A program made the translations under genes and the position numbers. Below the pieces are notes generated by a model, which saw nothing but the letters and a program-made list of their open reading frames with translations, was not told the DNA's origin and did not search any database. Below are positions 7,722 to 17,764 of a stretch of 50,557 nt of DNA, in pieces (position 1 is the stretch's first letter; each line of letters starts with the position of its first letter). The stretch is from Bdellovibrionales bacterium (GTDB taxonomy: Bacteria > Bdellovibrionota > Bdellovibrionia > Bdellovibrionales > JAGQZY01), in contig JAGQZY010000009.1 in the NCBI GenBank assembly GCA_020435205.1, forward strand, positions 1-50,557. The letters are read 5' to 3'.

Positions 7722-10700
7722 TGGTCCTTCCCTTCGGTGAGAGGTCTGAAATCCTCGCCTTGAATCATGGCTTTGCCGCGAGCAAGGTTTGCAAAAATAT
7801 AGTAAAGGCCAGGAACGATGATCACTCCAAAAACGGTTCCGAGCAACATACCCCCTAGGGCAGAAGCCCCAATGGTGCGGTTACCAATGGCCCCCGGACC
7901 CGTTGCCGCGACCAGAGGGAGTAGACCAGCAATAAAGGCAAATGAGGTCATCAAAATCGGTCGAAAACGAACTTTTGCACCTTCAATGGCAGCATTGAAA
8001 ATAGACATGCCCTGTTCTTGCTTTTGCCGGGCAAATTCCACTATCAGTACAGCGTTTTTACCCAACAGACCAACTAGCATGATGAGTCCCACCTGCGCAT
8101 AAATATCGTTGGCGAGACCCATCATTTTAATGAGGAAAATCGAACCAAAGATCCCCGGAGGAAGGGAGAACATCACCGCTAGAGGGATAATGAAGCTTTC
8201 ATACTGGGCGGATAGCACTAGGTAAACGAAAAGTAGAACCACTAAAAAAATCCAAAAGGCCTCATTGCCCCTGGCCGCTTCATCATAAGAAAGACCTTCC
8301 CAGGCAATATCATAGCCCCGGGGAAGGATTTCTTTAGCTACTTGGCGAACAGCCTCAATGGCGTCTCCTGTGGTGTAACCTTTGGCGGGAACAGCACGAA
8401 TGGCCGACGAGGTGTACAGATTGTAACGGGTGACTTCGTTAGGGCCCTGGGTTTTCTTCATGGTTACAAAAGATGAGTAAGGAACCATCTCACCTTTATC
8501 ATTTTTAGTATAAAACTTTAGGACATCACTGGGCAGCTTGCGGTATTCGGGTAGGGACTGGGTATAGACTTTAAAAAACTGACCAAATCGAATAAAACCC
8601 TGTTCGTAGGTACTACCGATAAGAATATTGAGATTCTCCATGGCCTCGCCGATAGAGACTCCCTTTTGCATAGCTAAATTGGTATTAAACTCTAGTTCAT
8701 ATTGAGGGAAGTTCGCTGCAAAAAAGGTAAAGAGACCGGTGAGCTCTTTGCGCTCACCTAGTTTTTTCATAAACTTTTTATTAAGCGCATCGAATTTTTG
8801 ATAATCAATGTTGGGGTTCTTATCAATCATCCTAAAAGCAATACCGCCAGCAGCACCATAGCCTGGGACGGCGGGAGGTTCAAAAAATTCAACCACCGCT
8901 CCGAGTTCTTCTGTCTTTTCCTCGAGCTCTTCAATAATTTCGTGTACAGACTCATGTCTTTGCGACCAATGCTTGAGGTTGATGAGGCAGGTTCCGGCAT
9001 TGGATCCACGGCCCTCAGTCAGGATTTCGTAACCCGCGAGAGATGAAACTGAATCAATTCCGGGAATTTCTTCAGCAATCTGCTGCAGTTTTCTCGAGAT
9101 CTCATTGGTGCGCTCTAAGGTCGACCCAGGAGGCGTTTGTACAATCGCATAAATCATGGCTTGGTCTTCGTTGGGAATGAATCCAGCTGGAACAATGCTA
9201 TTCAGAAAAACAATTCCCACGACAAAAGCCCCTAAAACACCAATAGTGAGAACCCAGCGGTTCACAATCGTTTTTAGAAACGTTACGTACTTGCCCGTCG
9301 TTTTTTCAAAGTAATGGTTAAAAATACCTAAGGCCCGTGTGATGGGATTCAACGATTTGTGTTCGGAGTGCTCATGAGAGTTTAAAATCATAGCACATAG
9401 AACAGGGGTCAAGGTTAGGGCGACGATCCCCGAAAGAATGATCGATGAAGCCATGGTGATGGAAAATTGCCGGTAAAAAATGCCCACGGGTCCTGTCATA
9501 AAGGCGACAGGAACAAACACGGCTGTCATCAATAGGGTGATCGCAATGACCGCGCCACTGATTTCACCGATCACTCTTTGCACTGCTTGAAAGGGACCAA
9601 CATGGTCTTCGGCCATTTTAGCGTGTACGGCCTCCACAACCACAATGGCATCATCCACCACAATACCAATCGCCAAAATAAGAGCGAAGAGGGTAATGAG
9701 ATTAATGGTGAGGCCAAAAGTTTGCATAAAAATAAAAGCACCAATCAGAGAAACGGGGACTGCAAGAGTGGGAATCAATGTTGAGCGCCAATCGCCAAGA
9801 AAGATAAACACCACCAAGGCCACTAAGATAAAGGCCTCAAAAAGGGTGTGCAGAACTTTATCAATAGATGCGTCAAGGAAGTTCGATACGTCGTAACTGA
9901 TTTTGTAATTCATGCCTGAAGGGAAAGCGTCAGCCTTAATCTCTTCGATCTTTTCTTTGACTTGGTCGATCACGGCACTGGCGTTACTACCATAGGTTTG
10001 CTTTAAAACAATAGCCGCCGATGGATGTCCATCCACATTAGAATAAATATCGAAAAACTCACTTCCCAATTCAACTTTGGCTACATCTTTTAGATAAAGA
10101 CTTTCCCCGTTGGGGTTAGCCCTCAGAATAATCTTTTCGTACTGCTCAGGCTTATTAAATCGCCCCTGGTAAATCAGCACATATTCCAAGGACTGTGACT
10201 TTTTACCCGAGCTTCGGCCGATCCTCCCGGGTCGGCCAATCACACTTTGTTCACTGACAGCTTCAATCACATCTTTGGTAGAAACTTTGTAAGCACGCAT
10301 GCGATCTGGGTCCAGCCAAATGCGCATGGCATATTGGCGAGAACCTAAGATAGTGGCCTGTCCGATCCCTTTGATTCGCTTAAGTTGCGGTAGTAAGTGA
10401 ATGTTAGCAAAGTTGTAGAGAAACTTCTCGTCAGCACTTTCATCGGTGCTAAATAGGTTAACGTACATCAGCATGCTAGGTTGCACCCTCTGTACAATAA
10501 CCCCTTCCAGCTGCACCAGTGGGGGCAGTCGGTTCAGCACCTGATCCACCCTATTTTTTACCTGAACCACAGCTTGGTTTGGGTCGGTGCCTAGGTCAAA
10601 AATGACTTGAATGGTGGCCTCACCGGCACTGGTCGCATCAGAAACTAAATAGCGCATCCCTTGCACACCATTGATAGCTTGCTCCAATGGGATCAGCGTG

Positions 10701-10879
10701 GAGCGCACGAGCACATCTGCACTGGACCCTGGGAAGAAGATAAACACAATCACTCGTGGAGGAGCGATGGGTGGGAATTGGGATACGGGAAGGTTTTTCA
10801 TGGAAAGAATTCCAAGAAAAACGATAACAAGGGATATAACAATAGCTAATACAGGTCGTTTAATAAAGTTCTTGAACAT
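7718..10879 (-). CDS. RND multidrug efflux pump subunit, HAE1 (AcrB) family
   Basis: 1053 residues, matching the AcrB/MexB/MexF length. It is a 12-helix inner-membrane proton antiporter with two large periplasmic loops that expels drugs or other hydrophobic compounds through the adaptor and channel. The N-terminus (FIKRPVLAIVISL, then PVSQFPPIAPP) is typical. The proton-relay Asp pair is present in TM4 (GIVVDDAIVVVEA) and the relay Lys in TM10 (LLGKNAVLIVEFARQKQ). This separates it from metal-exporting CzcA-type pumps, which have a different TM4 motif. It is the middle gene of the operon, 18 bp after the adaptor and overlapping the channel gene by 4 bp. No TetR or MarR regulator adjoins the operon. 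Confidence 0.96.
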   Translation of the reverse strand: MFKNFIKRPVLAIVISLVIVFLGILSMKNLPVSQFPPIAPPRVIVFIFFPGSSADVLVRSTLIPLEQAINGVQGMRYLVSDATSAGEATIQVIFDLGTDPNQAVVQVKNRVDQVLNRLPPLVQLEGVIVQRVQPSMLMYVNLFSTDESADEKFLYNFANIHLLPQLKRIKGIGQATILGSRQYAMRIWLDPDRMRAYKVSTKDVIEAVSEQSVIGRPGRIGRSSGKKSQSLEYVLIYQGRFNKPEQYEKIILRANPNGESLYLKDVAKVELGSEFFDIYSNVDGHPSAAIVLKQTYGSNASAVIDQVKEKIEEIKADAFPSGMNYKISYDVSNFLDASIDKVLHTLFEAFILVALVVFIFLGDWRSTLIPTLAVPVSLIGAFIFMQTFGLTINLITLFALILAIGIVVDDAIVVVEAVHAKMAEDHVGPFQAVQRVIGEISGAVIAITLLMTAVFVPVAFMTGPVGIFYRQFSITMASSIILSGIVALTLTPVLCAMILNSHEHSEHKSLNPITRALGIFNHYFEKTTGKYVTFLKTIVNRWVLTIGVLGAFVVGIVFLNSIVPAGFIPNEDQAMIYAIVQTPPGSTLERTNEISRKLQQIAEEIPGIDSVSSLAGYEILTEGRGSNAGTCLINLKHWSQRHESVHEIIEELEEKTEELGAVVEFFEPPAVPGYGAAGGIAFRMIDKNPNIDYQKFDALNKKFMKKLGERKELTGLFTFFAANFPQYELEFNTNLAMQKGVSIGEAMENLNILIGSTYEQGFIRFGQFFKVYTQSLPEYRKLPSDVLKFYTKNDKGEMVPYSSFVTMKKTQGPNEVTRYNLYTSSAIRAVPAKGYTTGDAIEAVRQVAKEILPRGYDIAWEGLSYDEAARGNEAFWIFLVVLLFVYLVLSAQYESFIIPLAVMFSLPPGIFGSIFLIKMMGLANDIYAQVGLIMLVGLLGKNAVLIVEFARQKQEQGMSIFNAAIEGAKVRFRPILMTSFAFIAGLLPLVAATGPGAIGNRTIGASALGGMLLGTVFGVIIVPGLYYIFANLARGKAMIQGEDFRPLTEGKDQ

Positions 10880-10897
10880 GATCTCGATCTCCCACGG

Positions 10898-12004
10898 TTA
10901 CTCTGTTGGTAGATCCAGATTAGCCAAGGCTTCATCTGGACTTTGAAAATCAATGGCAATTTTTTTGCCGATTTCAACTTTACCCAAACCGTCGAGAAGA
11001 ATTTTATCTGTCTCCTTGAGGCCCGAAGAGATAATGAAAATATTGGGAAGCTCTTCCTCAATTTTCACTTCGCGAGAGTGAACAATATTTTGCTCATCAA
11101 CGACATAAACAAATTTTTTGTCTAGAATTTCAAATGTGGCCTTTTGTGGGATAACGAGAGCGTCTTTCAGCGGAAAGGAGATTTGTATATTGCCCGTTTC
11201 CCCGTGGCGCAAAAGCCCATTGGGGTTAGGAAAACTAGCCCGAAAGGCAATATTGCCGGTTTCATTGTTGAAATCAGCTTCGATAGTGTCGATCACACCT
11301 TCTTGGTTGAACATTTTGCTATTCGCCATTTTCAAGCGGACCGGCAAGGCCTTGACTTCACTTTCGTGAGATTTGTAATCCAAGTAATCAGCTTCCGATA
11401 CATTAAAATAGGCCCAAATTTTGCTGTTGTCAGATAGGGTGGTCAGAAGTTCACCCTCTTCAACAAGGCTACCCAATCGCACCTGAAATCGGTCCATGAG
11501 GCCGTCGAAAGGAGCTTTGATTTCTGTTAGATCCAAATGAATTTTTGCTAAATCCAAGTCGGCAAGAGCCTTCTCGTACTTGGCTTTTGCGAGAGCCAAT
11601 TCGTTGGCAGACACCACATTTTGTTTTTTTAATTTTTTGGTGTTTTCATACTCAATTTTTGCCAGGTCCACTTCCGCTTTTGATTTGTTGTATTCTGCGC
11701 GATTGAGGGTTGGCATGATCTCAAACATTTTCTCATCTTTTTTGACGAGCTGACCTTCGTCGACAAAAATATTCTGCAAATACCCTCGTTCAAATGCTCT
11801 CAGCTCAATATGTTGTATGGCCTTCAATTGAGCCACATATTCGCGAGTGATGCTTTGATCCCTGCGCGCAGGACTCGTGACTTTAAATTTTTCTTCTTTG
11901 TGGCCGTGTTTGCCAGAATGGCAGCCCGTACCTATCGATAAAAGGACGAAAAGCAGCGCCCACTGGGTGATCCGAATAGTTTTACCAATCTCTAAGTTAT
12001 TCAT
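10898..12004 (-). CDS. RND efflux periplasmic adaptor lipoprotein
   Basis: 368 residues from the ATG at 12004, preceded by GAGAGAAG; a longer in-frame reading adds 24 unlikely residues. The signal peptide ends in a lipobox SIGTGC, so Cys28 is probably acylated. Then come the lipoyl/barrel-sandwich half (VEGQ-like VDEGQLVKKDEKMFEI), an alpha-helical hairpin (about 95-150), the second lipoyl half (IKAPFDGLMDRFQVRLGSLV) and beta-barrel domains. It bridges pump and outer-membrane channel. It is the first gene of the operon, and its 157-bp leader holds nested inverted repeats (12041-12134), so expression may be controlled there. Confidence 0.94.
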   Translation of the reverse strand: MNNLEIGKTIRITQWALLFVLLSIGTGCHSGKHGHKEEKFKVTSPARRDQSITREYVAQLKAIQHIELRAFERGYLQNIFVDEGQLVKKDEKMFEIMPTLNRAEYNKSKAEVDLAKIEYENTKKLKKQNVVSANELALAKAKYEKALADLDLAKIHLDLTEIKAPFDGLMDRFQVRLGSLVEEGELLTTLSDNSKIWAYFNVSEADYLDYKSHESEVKALPVRLKMANSKMFNQEGVIDTIEADFNNETGNIAFRASFPNPNGLLRHGETGNIQISFPLKDALVIPQKATFEILDKKFVYVVDEQNIVHSREVKIEEELPNIFIISSGLKETDKILLDGLGKVEIGKKIAIDFQSPDEALANLDLPTE

Positions 12005-12040
12005 TTTCTTCTCTCTTTCGAAATTGAAATTTTTTTGGAG

Positions 12041-12134
12041 GGATTGGTGACTCCGCGGATACATCGGTATCCACAAAGTGCTATGGTGCCTGGGCTAATA
12101 GGGGCCACAACATCTAAGTTGGAACCACCAATCC
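12041..12134 (-). promoter_or_regulatory. structured leader of the efflux operon
   Basis: Perfect 9-bp arms GGATTGGTG (12041-12049) and CACCAATCC (12126-12134) bracket 76 bp upstream of the adaptor gene. Inside lies a second perfect hairpin, GGATAC-ATCG-GTATCC (12057-12072), abutting the self-complementary CCGCGG. Such nesting suggests a folded 5' leader or paired operators. Only the symmetry is observed; the function is inferred. Confidence 0.4.
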
Positions 12135-12160
12135 ACTTTTAATAAAATGTAGTTTAAAAA

Positions 12161-12487
12161 TTAAGAAAGGCTGCCAGAAGGCGGTCCTCGCAAGGAGGGT
12201 CTTTCAATAAAATGATTAATGGAACCTAAAAGAACAATAGGCTTAATGGAGGAGAGGTTGTGAATAACAGGATTATCCGCCTTATCGTGGATGGCGAAAT
12301 AGTCCCATTGGCCGTCGCGCTCGTCGCTAAACTCCTTCTCATCGGCGCACTCTAGCTGGACAGGTTTATCCGCTTTAGCAACAGAGGAGCCAACATCTTT
12401 TAAATTAAAATTTGCAAAGGGAACTTTAAAGACCAAAAAGATGGAGAATATCAGCAAGGATATTTTGAGCTTAAACCGCGTCGGCAT
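12161..12487 (-). CDS. small exported protein of unknown function
   Basis: 108 residues that I do not recognise. The first 25 form a convincing signal peptide or anchor (basic MPTRFKLK, then a long hydrophobic run ending PFA). The mature part is charged, with DERDGQWDYF and one Cys, and ends in a Pro/Arg/Ser-rich tail (ERPSLRGPPSGSLS). It lies 156 bp upstream of the efflux adaptor in the same direction, so it may be co-transcribed with or sensed by that operon. A good SD (CCAAGGAG) precedes the ATG at about 5 nt. Function unknown; the envelope location is inferred from the signal. Confidence 0.65.
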   Translation of the reverse strand: MPTRFKLKISLLIFSIFLVFKVPFANFNLKDVGSSVAKADKPVQLECADEKEFSDERDGQWDYFAIHDKADNPVIHNLSSIKPIVLLGSINHFIERPSLRGPPSGSLS

Positions 12488-12750
12488 GGAGACTCCTTGG
12501 ATTTCAATTTACTCCTTTTTGCTCGATTGTCAATGTACCTACATATAGTTATGAGCAAACTCTCTGCTAAGGACCATCGATCCCCTCTCTCCCTATGCCC
12601 AGGAAACCATCAATGAGTCCGCAAATCACCGAAAATCTTTAAGATTCAAATCCAGAATTTTCCTGGCTGGTGGAACAGAAAAATCTCATTTGTTGTTCGA
12701 CAATGAGACTAAAATGGAATCTGAGGGGGAGTTTTTTCCTCCCCAGGCAA

Positions 12751-14412
12751 TTATTTCCAGGTGTCTCGTAAGGTCACTGAGCGATTGAATAAGGGTTGAT
12801 TGTCATGGGTGTCGGGATCCATGCAAAAGTATCCTAGGCGCTCAAATTGAAAAGACTCACCAACTTTTGCGTCTTTTAATGAGGGCTCCCCATAGCAAGC
12901 TTGTAAGACTTCGAGGGAGTTCGGATTTAAAAAATCAGTAAAGTCTTTGTCATCGTGGGCACTGGGGTTTTCATCGGTAAATAAGCGGTCGTAGAGACGA
13001 ACGGTCATAGGTATGGCCGTTTTAGCAGAGACCCAGTGAATGATTCCTTTTACTTTTCGACCTTCTGGGTTTTTACCCAAAGTTTGTAAGTCGGCTGTGC
13101 ATTTGAGCTCAATCACGTCGCCGTTTTCATTCTTGATGACCTCATTGCATTTAATCACATAGGAGTTACGCAGACGCACTTCTCCTCCGGGTTTCAGGCG
13201 AAAGTATTTTTTTGGAGCCTCTTCCATAAAATCATCTTGTTCAATCCAAAGAGTGTTGGTCATGGGAAGATCCCGCTCACCCATTTCAGGACGGGAAGGG
13301 TGGCTTGGGGCTTTTAAGACCTCTTCTTTATCGTAGTTGGTGATAGTCACTTTGAGGGGGCGTAGAACGGCCATGCGCCTGGCGGCATTGTCATTGAGGT
13401 CCTGGCGCAAGGACTCCTCAAGGAGGCTATAATCAATCACTGAATAAGCTTTAGAAACACCAATTTGTGAGCAAAAATTGCGGATAGAGGCTGGTGTATA
13501 GCCGCGTCGGCGAAAACCACGAATGGTTGGCATGCGAGGGTCGTCCCAGCCATTCACAATCTTTTCATCAACCATGCGCTTGAGATTTCTTTTAGACAAA
13601 ACTACAAAGTTTAAAAGTAGTTTACTAAATTCAATTTGTTGAGGGGGGTTTTTAATTTTTAAAACTTCAAGAAACCAGTCGTACAGAGGTCTGTGGTCTT
13701 CAAATTCCAAAGTGCAAATAGAATGGGTGATTCCCTCAATAGCATCTGACAACCCATGGGTAAAATCGTAGAGGGGATAGATGCACCACTTGTCCCCAGT
13801 GACGGGATGGTGGGCATGGCGAATTCTATAGATCAAGGGGTCGCGCAGATTCATGTTTCCAGAAGTCATATCAATTTTGGCGCGCAAGACATGCTCACCA
13901 TCTTTGAATTCACCAGCTTTCATGCGTTCAAATAAATCTAGATTTTCTTCAGCACTACGATCACGATAGGGGCTGTTTTTCCCTGGAATGGTGTGCGAGC
14001 CTCGGTACTCCCGCACCTCGTCGCCGGTGAGGCTATCCACATAGGCATGCCCCTCTTTGATCAACTGCACGGCGTATGCATAGAGTTGATCAAAGTAATG
14101 GGAGGCGTGACAAAGGTTGTCCCATGCAAAGCCGAGCCACTGAATGTCCTCTTCGATGGCTCGAATGAATTCTGGATCTTCAGTGACGGGGTTGGTGTCA
14201 TCAAAACGCAGGTTGCATTTTCCTTGGTACTTTTCTTTGATACCAAAATTCAGGCAGATTGATTTTGCGTGGCCAATGTGCAAATAACCATTGGGTTCCG
14301 GAGGAAAGCGGGTGTGGACGCGGCCCCCGTTTTTTCCCTTTTTGATGTCCTCATCAATGATATTGTGGATAAAGTTAGCTCCAGCCACCGGTGCTTTTTC
14401 ACTCTCTGCCAT
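12751..14412 (-). CDS. glnS: glutaminyl-tRNA synthetase
   Basis: 553 residues from the ATG at 14412 (AAGGAG about 6 nt upstream); the longer in-frame reading adds 40 residues overlapping the divergent gene. It charges tRNA-Gln with glutamine in the cytoplasm. The class I signatures are visible: HIGH at 45-48 in [12 protein letters not shown] and a KMSKS-type loop in [12 protein letters not shown]. The anticodon-binding beta-barrel occupies roughly residues 340-550. Length and order match the E. coli enzyme. Presence of GlnRS implies that this organism does not rely solely on GatCAB transamidation for Gln-tRNA. A GC-rich inverted repeat just beyond the stop (about 12724-12743) lacks a clear U-tract. 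Confidence 0.97.
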   Translation of the reverse strand: MAESEKAPVAGANFIHNIIDEDIKKGKNGGRVHTRFPPEPNGYLHIGHAKSICLNFGIKEKYQGKCNLRFDDTNPVTEDPEFIRAIEEDIQWLGFAWDNLCHASHYFDQLYAYAVQLIKEGHAYVDSLTGDEVREYRGSHTIPGKNSPYRDRSAEENLDLFERMKAGEFKDGEHVLRAKIDMTSGNMNLRDPLIYRIRHAHHPVTGDKWCIYPLYDFTHGLSDAIEGITHSICTLEFEDHRPLYDWFLEVLKIKNPPQQIEFSKLLLNFVVLSKRNLKRMVDEKIVNGWDDPRMPTIRGFRRRGYTPASIRNFCSQIGVSKAYSVIDYSLLEESLRQDLNDNAARRMAVLRPLKVTITNYDKEEVLKAPSHPSRPEMGERDLPMTNTLWIEQDDFMEEAPKKYFRLKPGGEVRLRNSYVIKCNEVIKNENGDVIELKCTADLQTLGKNPEGRKVKGIIHWVSAKTAIPMTVRLYDRLFTDENPSAHDDKDFTDFLNPNSLEVLQACYGEPSLKDAKVGESFQFERLGYFCMDPDTHDNQPLFNRSVTLRDTWK

Positions 14413-14488
14413 TTTGGACTCCTTGAGCCCATTTTTTAACACAAAAATGGCATTTTCTCTTGGAATTTTTGATGCTAGAACTCCCTCC

Positions 14489-15013
14489 ATGCAAGAAAAA
14501 CCAGTCATTGTCCTCACCACCGGAGGAACCATTGAAAAGAGCTATAGCGAATTCGATGGATCCCTTAAAAACCGCCAGTCTCGGCTCAAAAACCGCCTGC
14601 TTTCTAGGCTGAGGCTTCCTCATACCAAGGTGGATTTATTCGAGGTTATGGCCAAGGACTCCCTTTACATGAATGACCAGGATCGCGAGGAGATCTGGAG
14701 GGCTATCCATGAGCAATTCCCAAAAGAGGCTCCTATTGTGGTCCTCCACGGTACGGACACTATGGAACTCACCGCTGGGTACTGCTATAGCCACTGTCAA
14801 AACCCTCCGGTACCGGTGATTTTTACTGGGGCCATGAAGCCCATGGGTTTCGAAGACTCTGATGCTGCGCAAAACTTTATCGAGGCTTTGATGGCGGCCC
14901 ATCTGGTAATGCCCGGGTTTTACATTTCCTTCCACAACCATCTCTTTCAAGTTCCTCTGGTGAAAAAAAACCGTAAGCGCCGCACTTTTGTATCAAAAGA
15001 TGGCGATCAGTGA
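14489..15013 (+). CDS. asparaginase-like protein, N-terminal domain only
   Basis: 174 residues from the ATG at 14489; an in-frame ATG at 14447 is possible, and neither has a strong SD. It matches the N-terminal domain of L-asparaginases: the nucleophile loop [10 protein letters not shown] (residues 9-18), the catalytic Thr-Asp pair in [11 protein letters not shown], and [15 protein letters not shown]. The C-terminal domain of the normal roughly 330-residue enzyme, which completes each active site in the tetramer, is absent. The frame stops cleanly before the next gene, so this looks like a stand-alone half-length family rather than a broken gene. Asparaginase activity is therefore uncertain. 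It is divergent from glnS, with starts less than 80 bp apart. Confidence 0.8.
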   Translation: MQEKPVIVLTTGGTIEKSYSEFDGSLKNRQSRLKNRLLSRLRLPHTKVDLFEVMAKDSLYMNDQDREEIWRAIHEQFPKEAPIVVLHGTDTMELTAGYCYSHCQNPPVPVIFTGAMKPMGFEDSDAAQNFIEALMAAHLVMPGFYISFHNHLFQVPLVKKNRKRRTFVSKDGDQ

Positions 15014-15102
15014 ATCTTATTGAAAAACTTCGTTTCACAATGAGAACTTTCTAAACCTCCCCTCTATATATTCCGATAGTTTTTAGTATTCGCGAGGGAA
15101 GT

Positions 15103-17694
15103 ATGTCGAAAATAAGTCTCTATATTTTGTCCGTTTTTATTCTTATTTTTTCTGTATCCTGTACGGGAAAGCGTAACAATGCGGCCTTGAGTTTTAAGAT
15201 CAGCAAGCAATCCAAGGTACAAGCTCAATCCTTGGGGCTCACTTATGTAGCAGTGAATATCAGACAAGGAAGCAAAAGTAGTAAACCCATAGCAACATTT
15301 TCAGCGGACGCAGAAGATAGTGGTTGGTCAGCCACCGAAGATATTGAAATTAGTTTTGATGAGCTTCCTTCAGGAGCAACGTTTATTCAGTTTATGGGTG
15401 CTTATGAAATTGCCGGTGGAGGCATGGATTTTGCGTATGCTATGCAAGAGCTCGATCTTGAGCCCGGGGATAATGTAGCCAGTTTGGTGGCTCACTTTGT
15501 AGCCTCGTCGACCCGTCAGGCCACGATTGCCGGGCGCTACTTAACCGATGTGTCCTCAGGCCCTACTGGGACATTGGTGATGGAGTTTCAACCACCTAAT
15601 GATGATCCAGTTATGGAAATTCAAAAAAATGAAATTTTTAACGGGTGGTTTCGCATCTTTGCTCTGGAATCCTCGACGGCGGGGCTTCGATATCGAGTGG
15701 AAGAGTCTGGCGAAATTCTTTTTGGTGGCCCAGTGAACGTCAGTGATTTTGATAGCAAAGTTTCACAAAAGGTTGTGCACGCTCATAAGCCTTTGACCTA
15801 CAGCTCTTACGGTGATGAAGAACGGGAAGCTGAGGAAGTATTTTTAGGTTTTTTTGCCGCTGAAGGGGTGACTCTTCCTAGTCAATTTGCCTGTTATTCC
15901 TCCCTTGATGAAGGAATCCTTAACGTATTTGTGGATGCTGCCAAAACCCAACTGCTTGTGTTTGATGCTGATGCTGTGGCTCCCTCATTGGATGAAAAAC
16001 TTTATGTCTCTGGTGGAGGAGAGCTTTCCTCCTATTCTGACTACTATTTCAGTGCTAACTGCAATGATGCGCAGGTCTCTGCAGGCAATGCGATTCGACT
16101 TTATCATCACCAACTGAGCAGTGGCATTGAAGGAATGACTGGCATCCAAGGTCCTTTCCTTGCTGCTTACCCCCATCAGCCTTATGATCATTTCTCAAAA
16201 ACCAGTTATGATTCGGTCGGCAATAGCGTTTCTATTGAATGGACTTATTTGCCAGGTATCAATTCCACAATTATTGGCGGAGCGAGTCTCTACTACTCTT
16301 TTCATTCGGGGGACGACTTCCATGTGGACGATGAGGACGGAATTCCCTGCGATGAGGTTGCGGAAAGCGCGGGATTTACCTTCCTGGATGAAACCACGTC
16401 AAATTCACTGACGGGGTTATCGGTTCCAGACATGACTTCATCAAACATGCACAACGTTAAATTTTTGGTTTGTCCTTACAAAGAGGAAAACGGAGAGCGT
16501 CGTTACTACGCTTCGGGACTGGAAGTTCATGGGATCAATGATCGTGGAAGCGCCCTCGAGGATCAGCATTTTGGGTGGAGTGCCCAAGCGGCCACTTCCT
16601 TTGGGCAAAGCAATTTTACGGATGTACAAATGGGAGGGGATCATTTTGTGGTCGACGGGAAAACTGACTTAACGACCACAACAAAGCTCTCCCATCCTAG
16701 CCATGGCTTGGGTAAATTTAGCGATGGTGATGAGGTTTTAGTTGTTGTCATCTCAGAATATAATGACGGATGTGGAGTCGAGGTTGATCCTGGTAGCTAT
16801 TTATTTACTAGAATACTAAGGGTGTCTGGCGCAACGAATATCGATGTTGAGATTCCTAGGGGCACCTGGGTTGATAGCTTAATTCCAGCTAATCTTAACA
16901 ACTCTCACTCGCCTGGGAGCACCCACTGTGAAGTTCAAGTTGTCAAGGTTCCTCATTTTACTGACCTAACCATCAATTCTGCCGTAAACCATGTCCCCTA
17001 CGATAAGGTGGGTAATAATGGTGGTGGAATCATTGCTTTCCGAGTTAGCGGTACGCTGACCATGAATAATGATATTATTGCTAAAGGGTTTATGGGAACA
17101 GCCACAGCGGGAGATTACGGTGCCGGAAACCTTGGGAAGATTGGTTCTTCCACCACAGGCTCTGGAGGTTTGGCTGCCTTATCTGGCGGTGGCGGTGGTG
17201 GTGGTAGTTTAGGTGCCGGTGGTAGCGCATCGGTCGCTTCAGGTGGAGGAGCTGTTAACCTTCCCAACAACGCCAATTATCCTTTTCTTTTAGGCGGTGG
17301 TGGCGGTGGTGATGGAACCTACTCTGCCAATGGCGGCGGAGCTATTTTCATTGCGGCAAAGACTATTAATGCCACTGGGGTAAGGTATTTAAAAAGTACT
17401 GCTGACGTACCCACGGGCAATGCGGGTGGCGGCGGTGGTGGTAGCGTCCATGTTATTGCTCATGAACTCATCGGTAACAAACTGATTATTGCAGCTAATG
17501 GGACTAATGGTTCCGGTAGCGGTAGTGGTGGCGGCGGTGGTGGCCTTGTGAAACTCAACTACTGCACGAATTCGCTAACAGGGGCTTCTCCAGCTCTTAT
17601 GCCTCAGGCCTACGGTGGTGGGGCTGCGACTGGAGGCAGCAATGGGGCTGATGGGCAAGTCGATGAGAATTCGAACACTTATTTTTGCAACTAA
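15103..17694 (+). CDS. large lipoprotein with glycine-rich C-terminal domain
   Basis: 863 residues; no specific family recognised. The signal peptide ends IFSVSC, giving a lipobox Cys20. Residues about 25-170 look like a beta-sandwich domain. A middle region (about 180-500) has scattered Cys residues. Residues about 640-860 form a glycine-rich domain with runs of six to eight Gly alternating with beta-type segments (GGGIIAFRVSGTLTMNNDI, FIAAKTIN, VHVIAHEL), ending in two Cys. Similar Gly-rich beta domains occur in large bacterial surface proteins. GAGGGAAG lies close upstream of the ATG. The gene appears monocistronic. Probably an outer-membrane or surface protein; the role is unknown. Confidence 0.8.
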   Translation: MSKISLYILSVFILIFSVSCTGKRNNAALSFKISKQSKVQAQSLGLTYVAVNIRQGSKSSKPIATFSADAEDSGWSATEDIEISFDELPSGATFIQFMGAYEIAGGGMDFAYAMQELDLEPGDNVASLVAHFVASSTRQATIAGRYLTDVSSGPTGTLVMEFQPPNDDPVMEIQKNEIFNGWFRIFALESSTAGLRYRVEESGEILFGGPVNVSDFDSKVSQKVVHAHKPLTYSSYGDEEREAEEVFLGFFAAEGVTLPSQFACYSSLDEGILNVFVDAAKTQLLVFDADAVAPSLDEKLYVSGGGELSSYSDYYFSANCNDAQVSAGNAIRLYHHQLSSGIEGMTGIQGPFLAAYPHQPYDHFSKTSYDSVGNSVSIEWTYLPGINSTIIGGASLYYSFHSGDDFHVDDEDGIPCDEVAESAGFTFLDETTSNSLTGLSVPDMTSSNMHNVKFLVCPYKEENGERRYYASGLEVHGINDRGSALEDQHFGWSAQAATSFGQSNFTDVQMGGDHFVVDGKTDLTTTTKLSHPSHGLGKFSDGDEVLVVVISEYNDGCGVEVDPGSYLFTRILRVSGATNIDVEIPRGTWVDSLIPANLNNSHSPGSTHCEVQVVKVPHFTDLTINSAVNHVPYDKVGNNGGGIIAFRVSGTLTMNNDIIAKGFMGTATAGDYGAGNLGKIGSSTTGSGGLAALSGGGGGGGSLGAGGSASVASGGGAVNLPNNANYPFLLGGGGGGDGTYSANGGGAIFIAAKTINATGVRYLKSTADVPTGNAGGGGGGSVHVIAHELIGNKLIIAANGTNGSGSGSGGGGGGLVKLNYCTNSLTGASPALMPQAYGGGAATGGSNGADGQVDENSNTYFCN

Positions 17695-17740
17695 CCCCAG
17701 GCTTCAAAGCTTGCTTCAAGAATAAAAATCAACAACACTG

Positions 17741-17758
17741 GCCCTCACGAAAGAGGGC
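17741..17758 (+). promoter_or_regulatory. hairpin covering the ribosome binding site of the ABC-F gene
   Basis: GCCCTC (17741-17746) and GAGGGC (17753-17758) pair around ACGAAA. The 3' arm is also the Shine-Dalgarno (GAGGG, 7 nt before the GTG start at 17765). The stem is followed only by TTTA, so it is a poor terminator and a better candidate for RBS sequestration. ABC-F genes are often controlled in their leaders, but no leader peptide was identified here. Confidence 0.45.
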
Positions 17759-17764
17759 TTTACC

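Noticed and set aside
12724-12743. Terminator of glnS
   Set aside because: The stem is GC-rich but has one unpaired base and no U-tract in the glnS direction; evidence is too weak to list.
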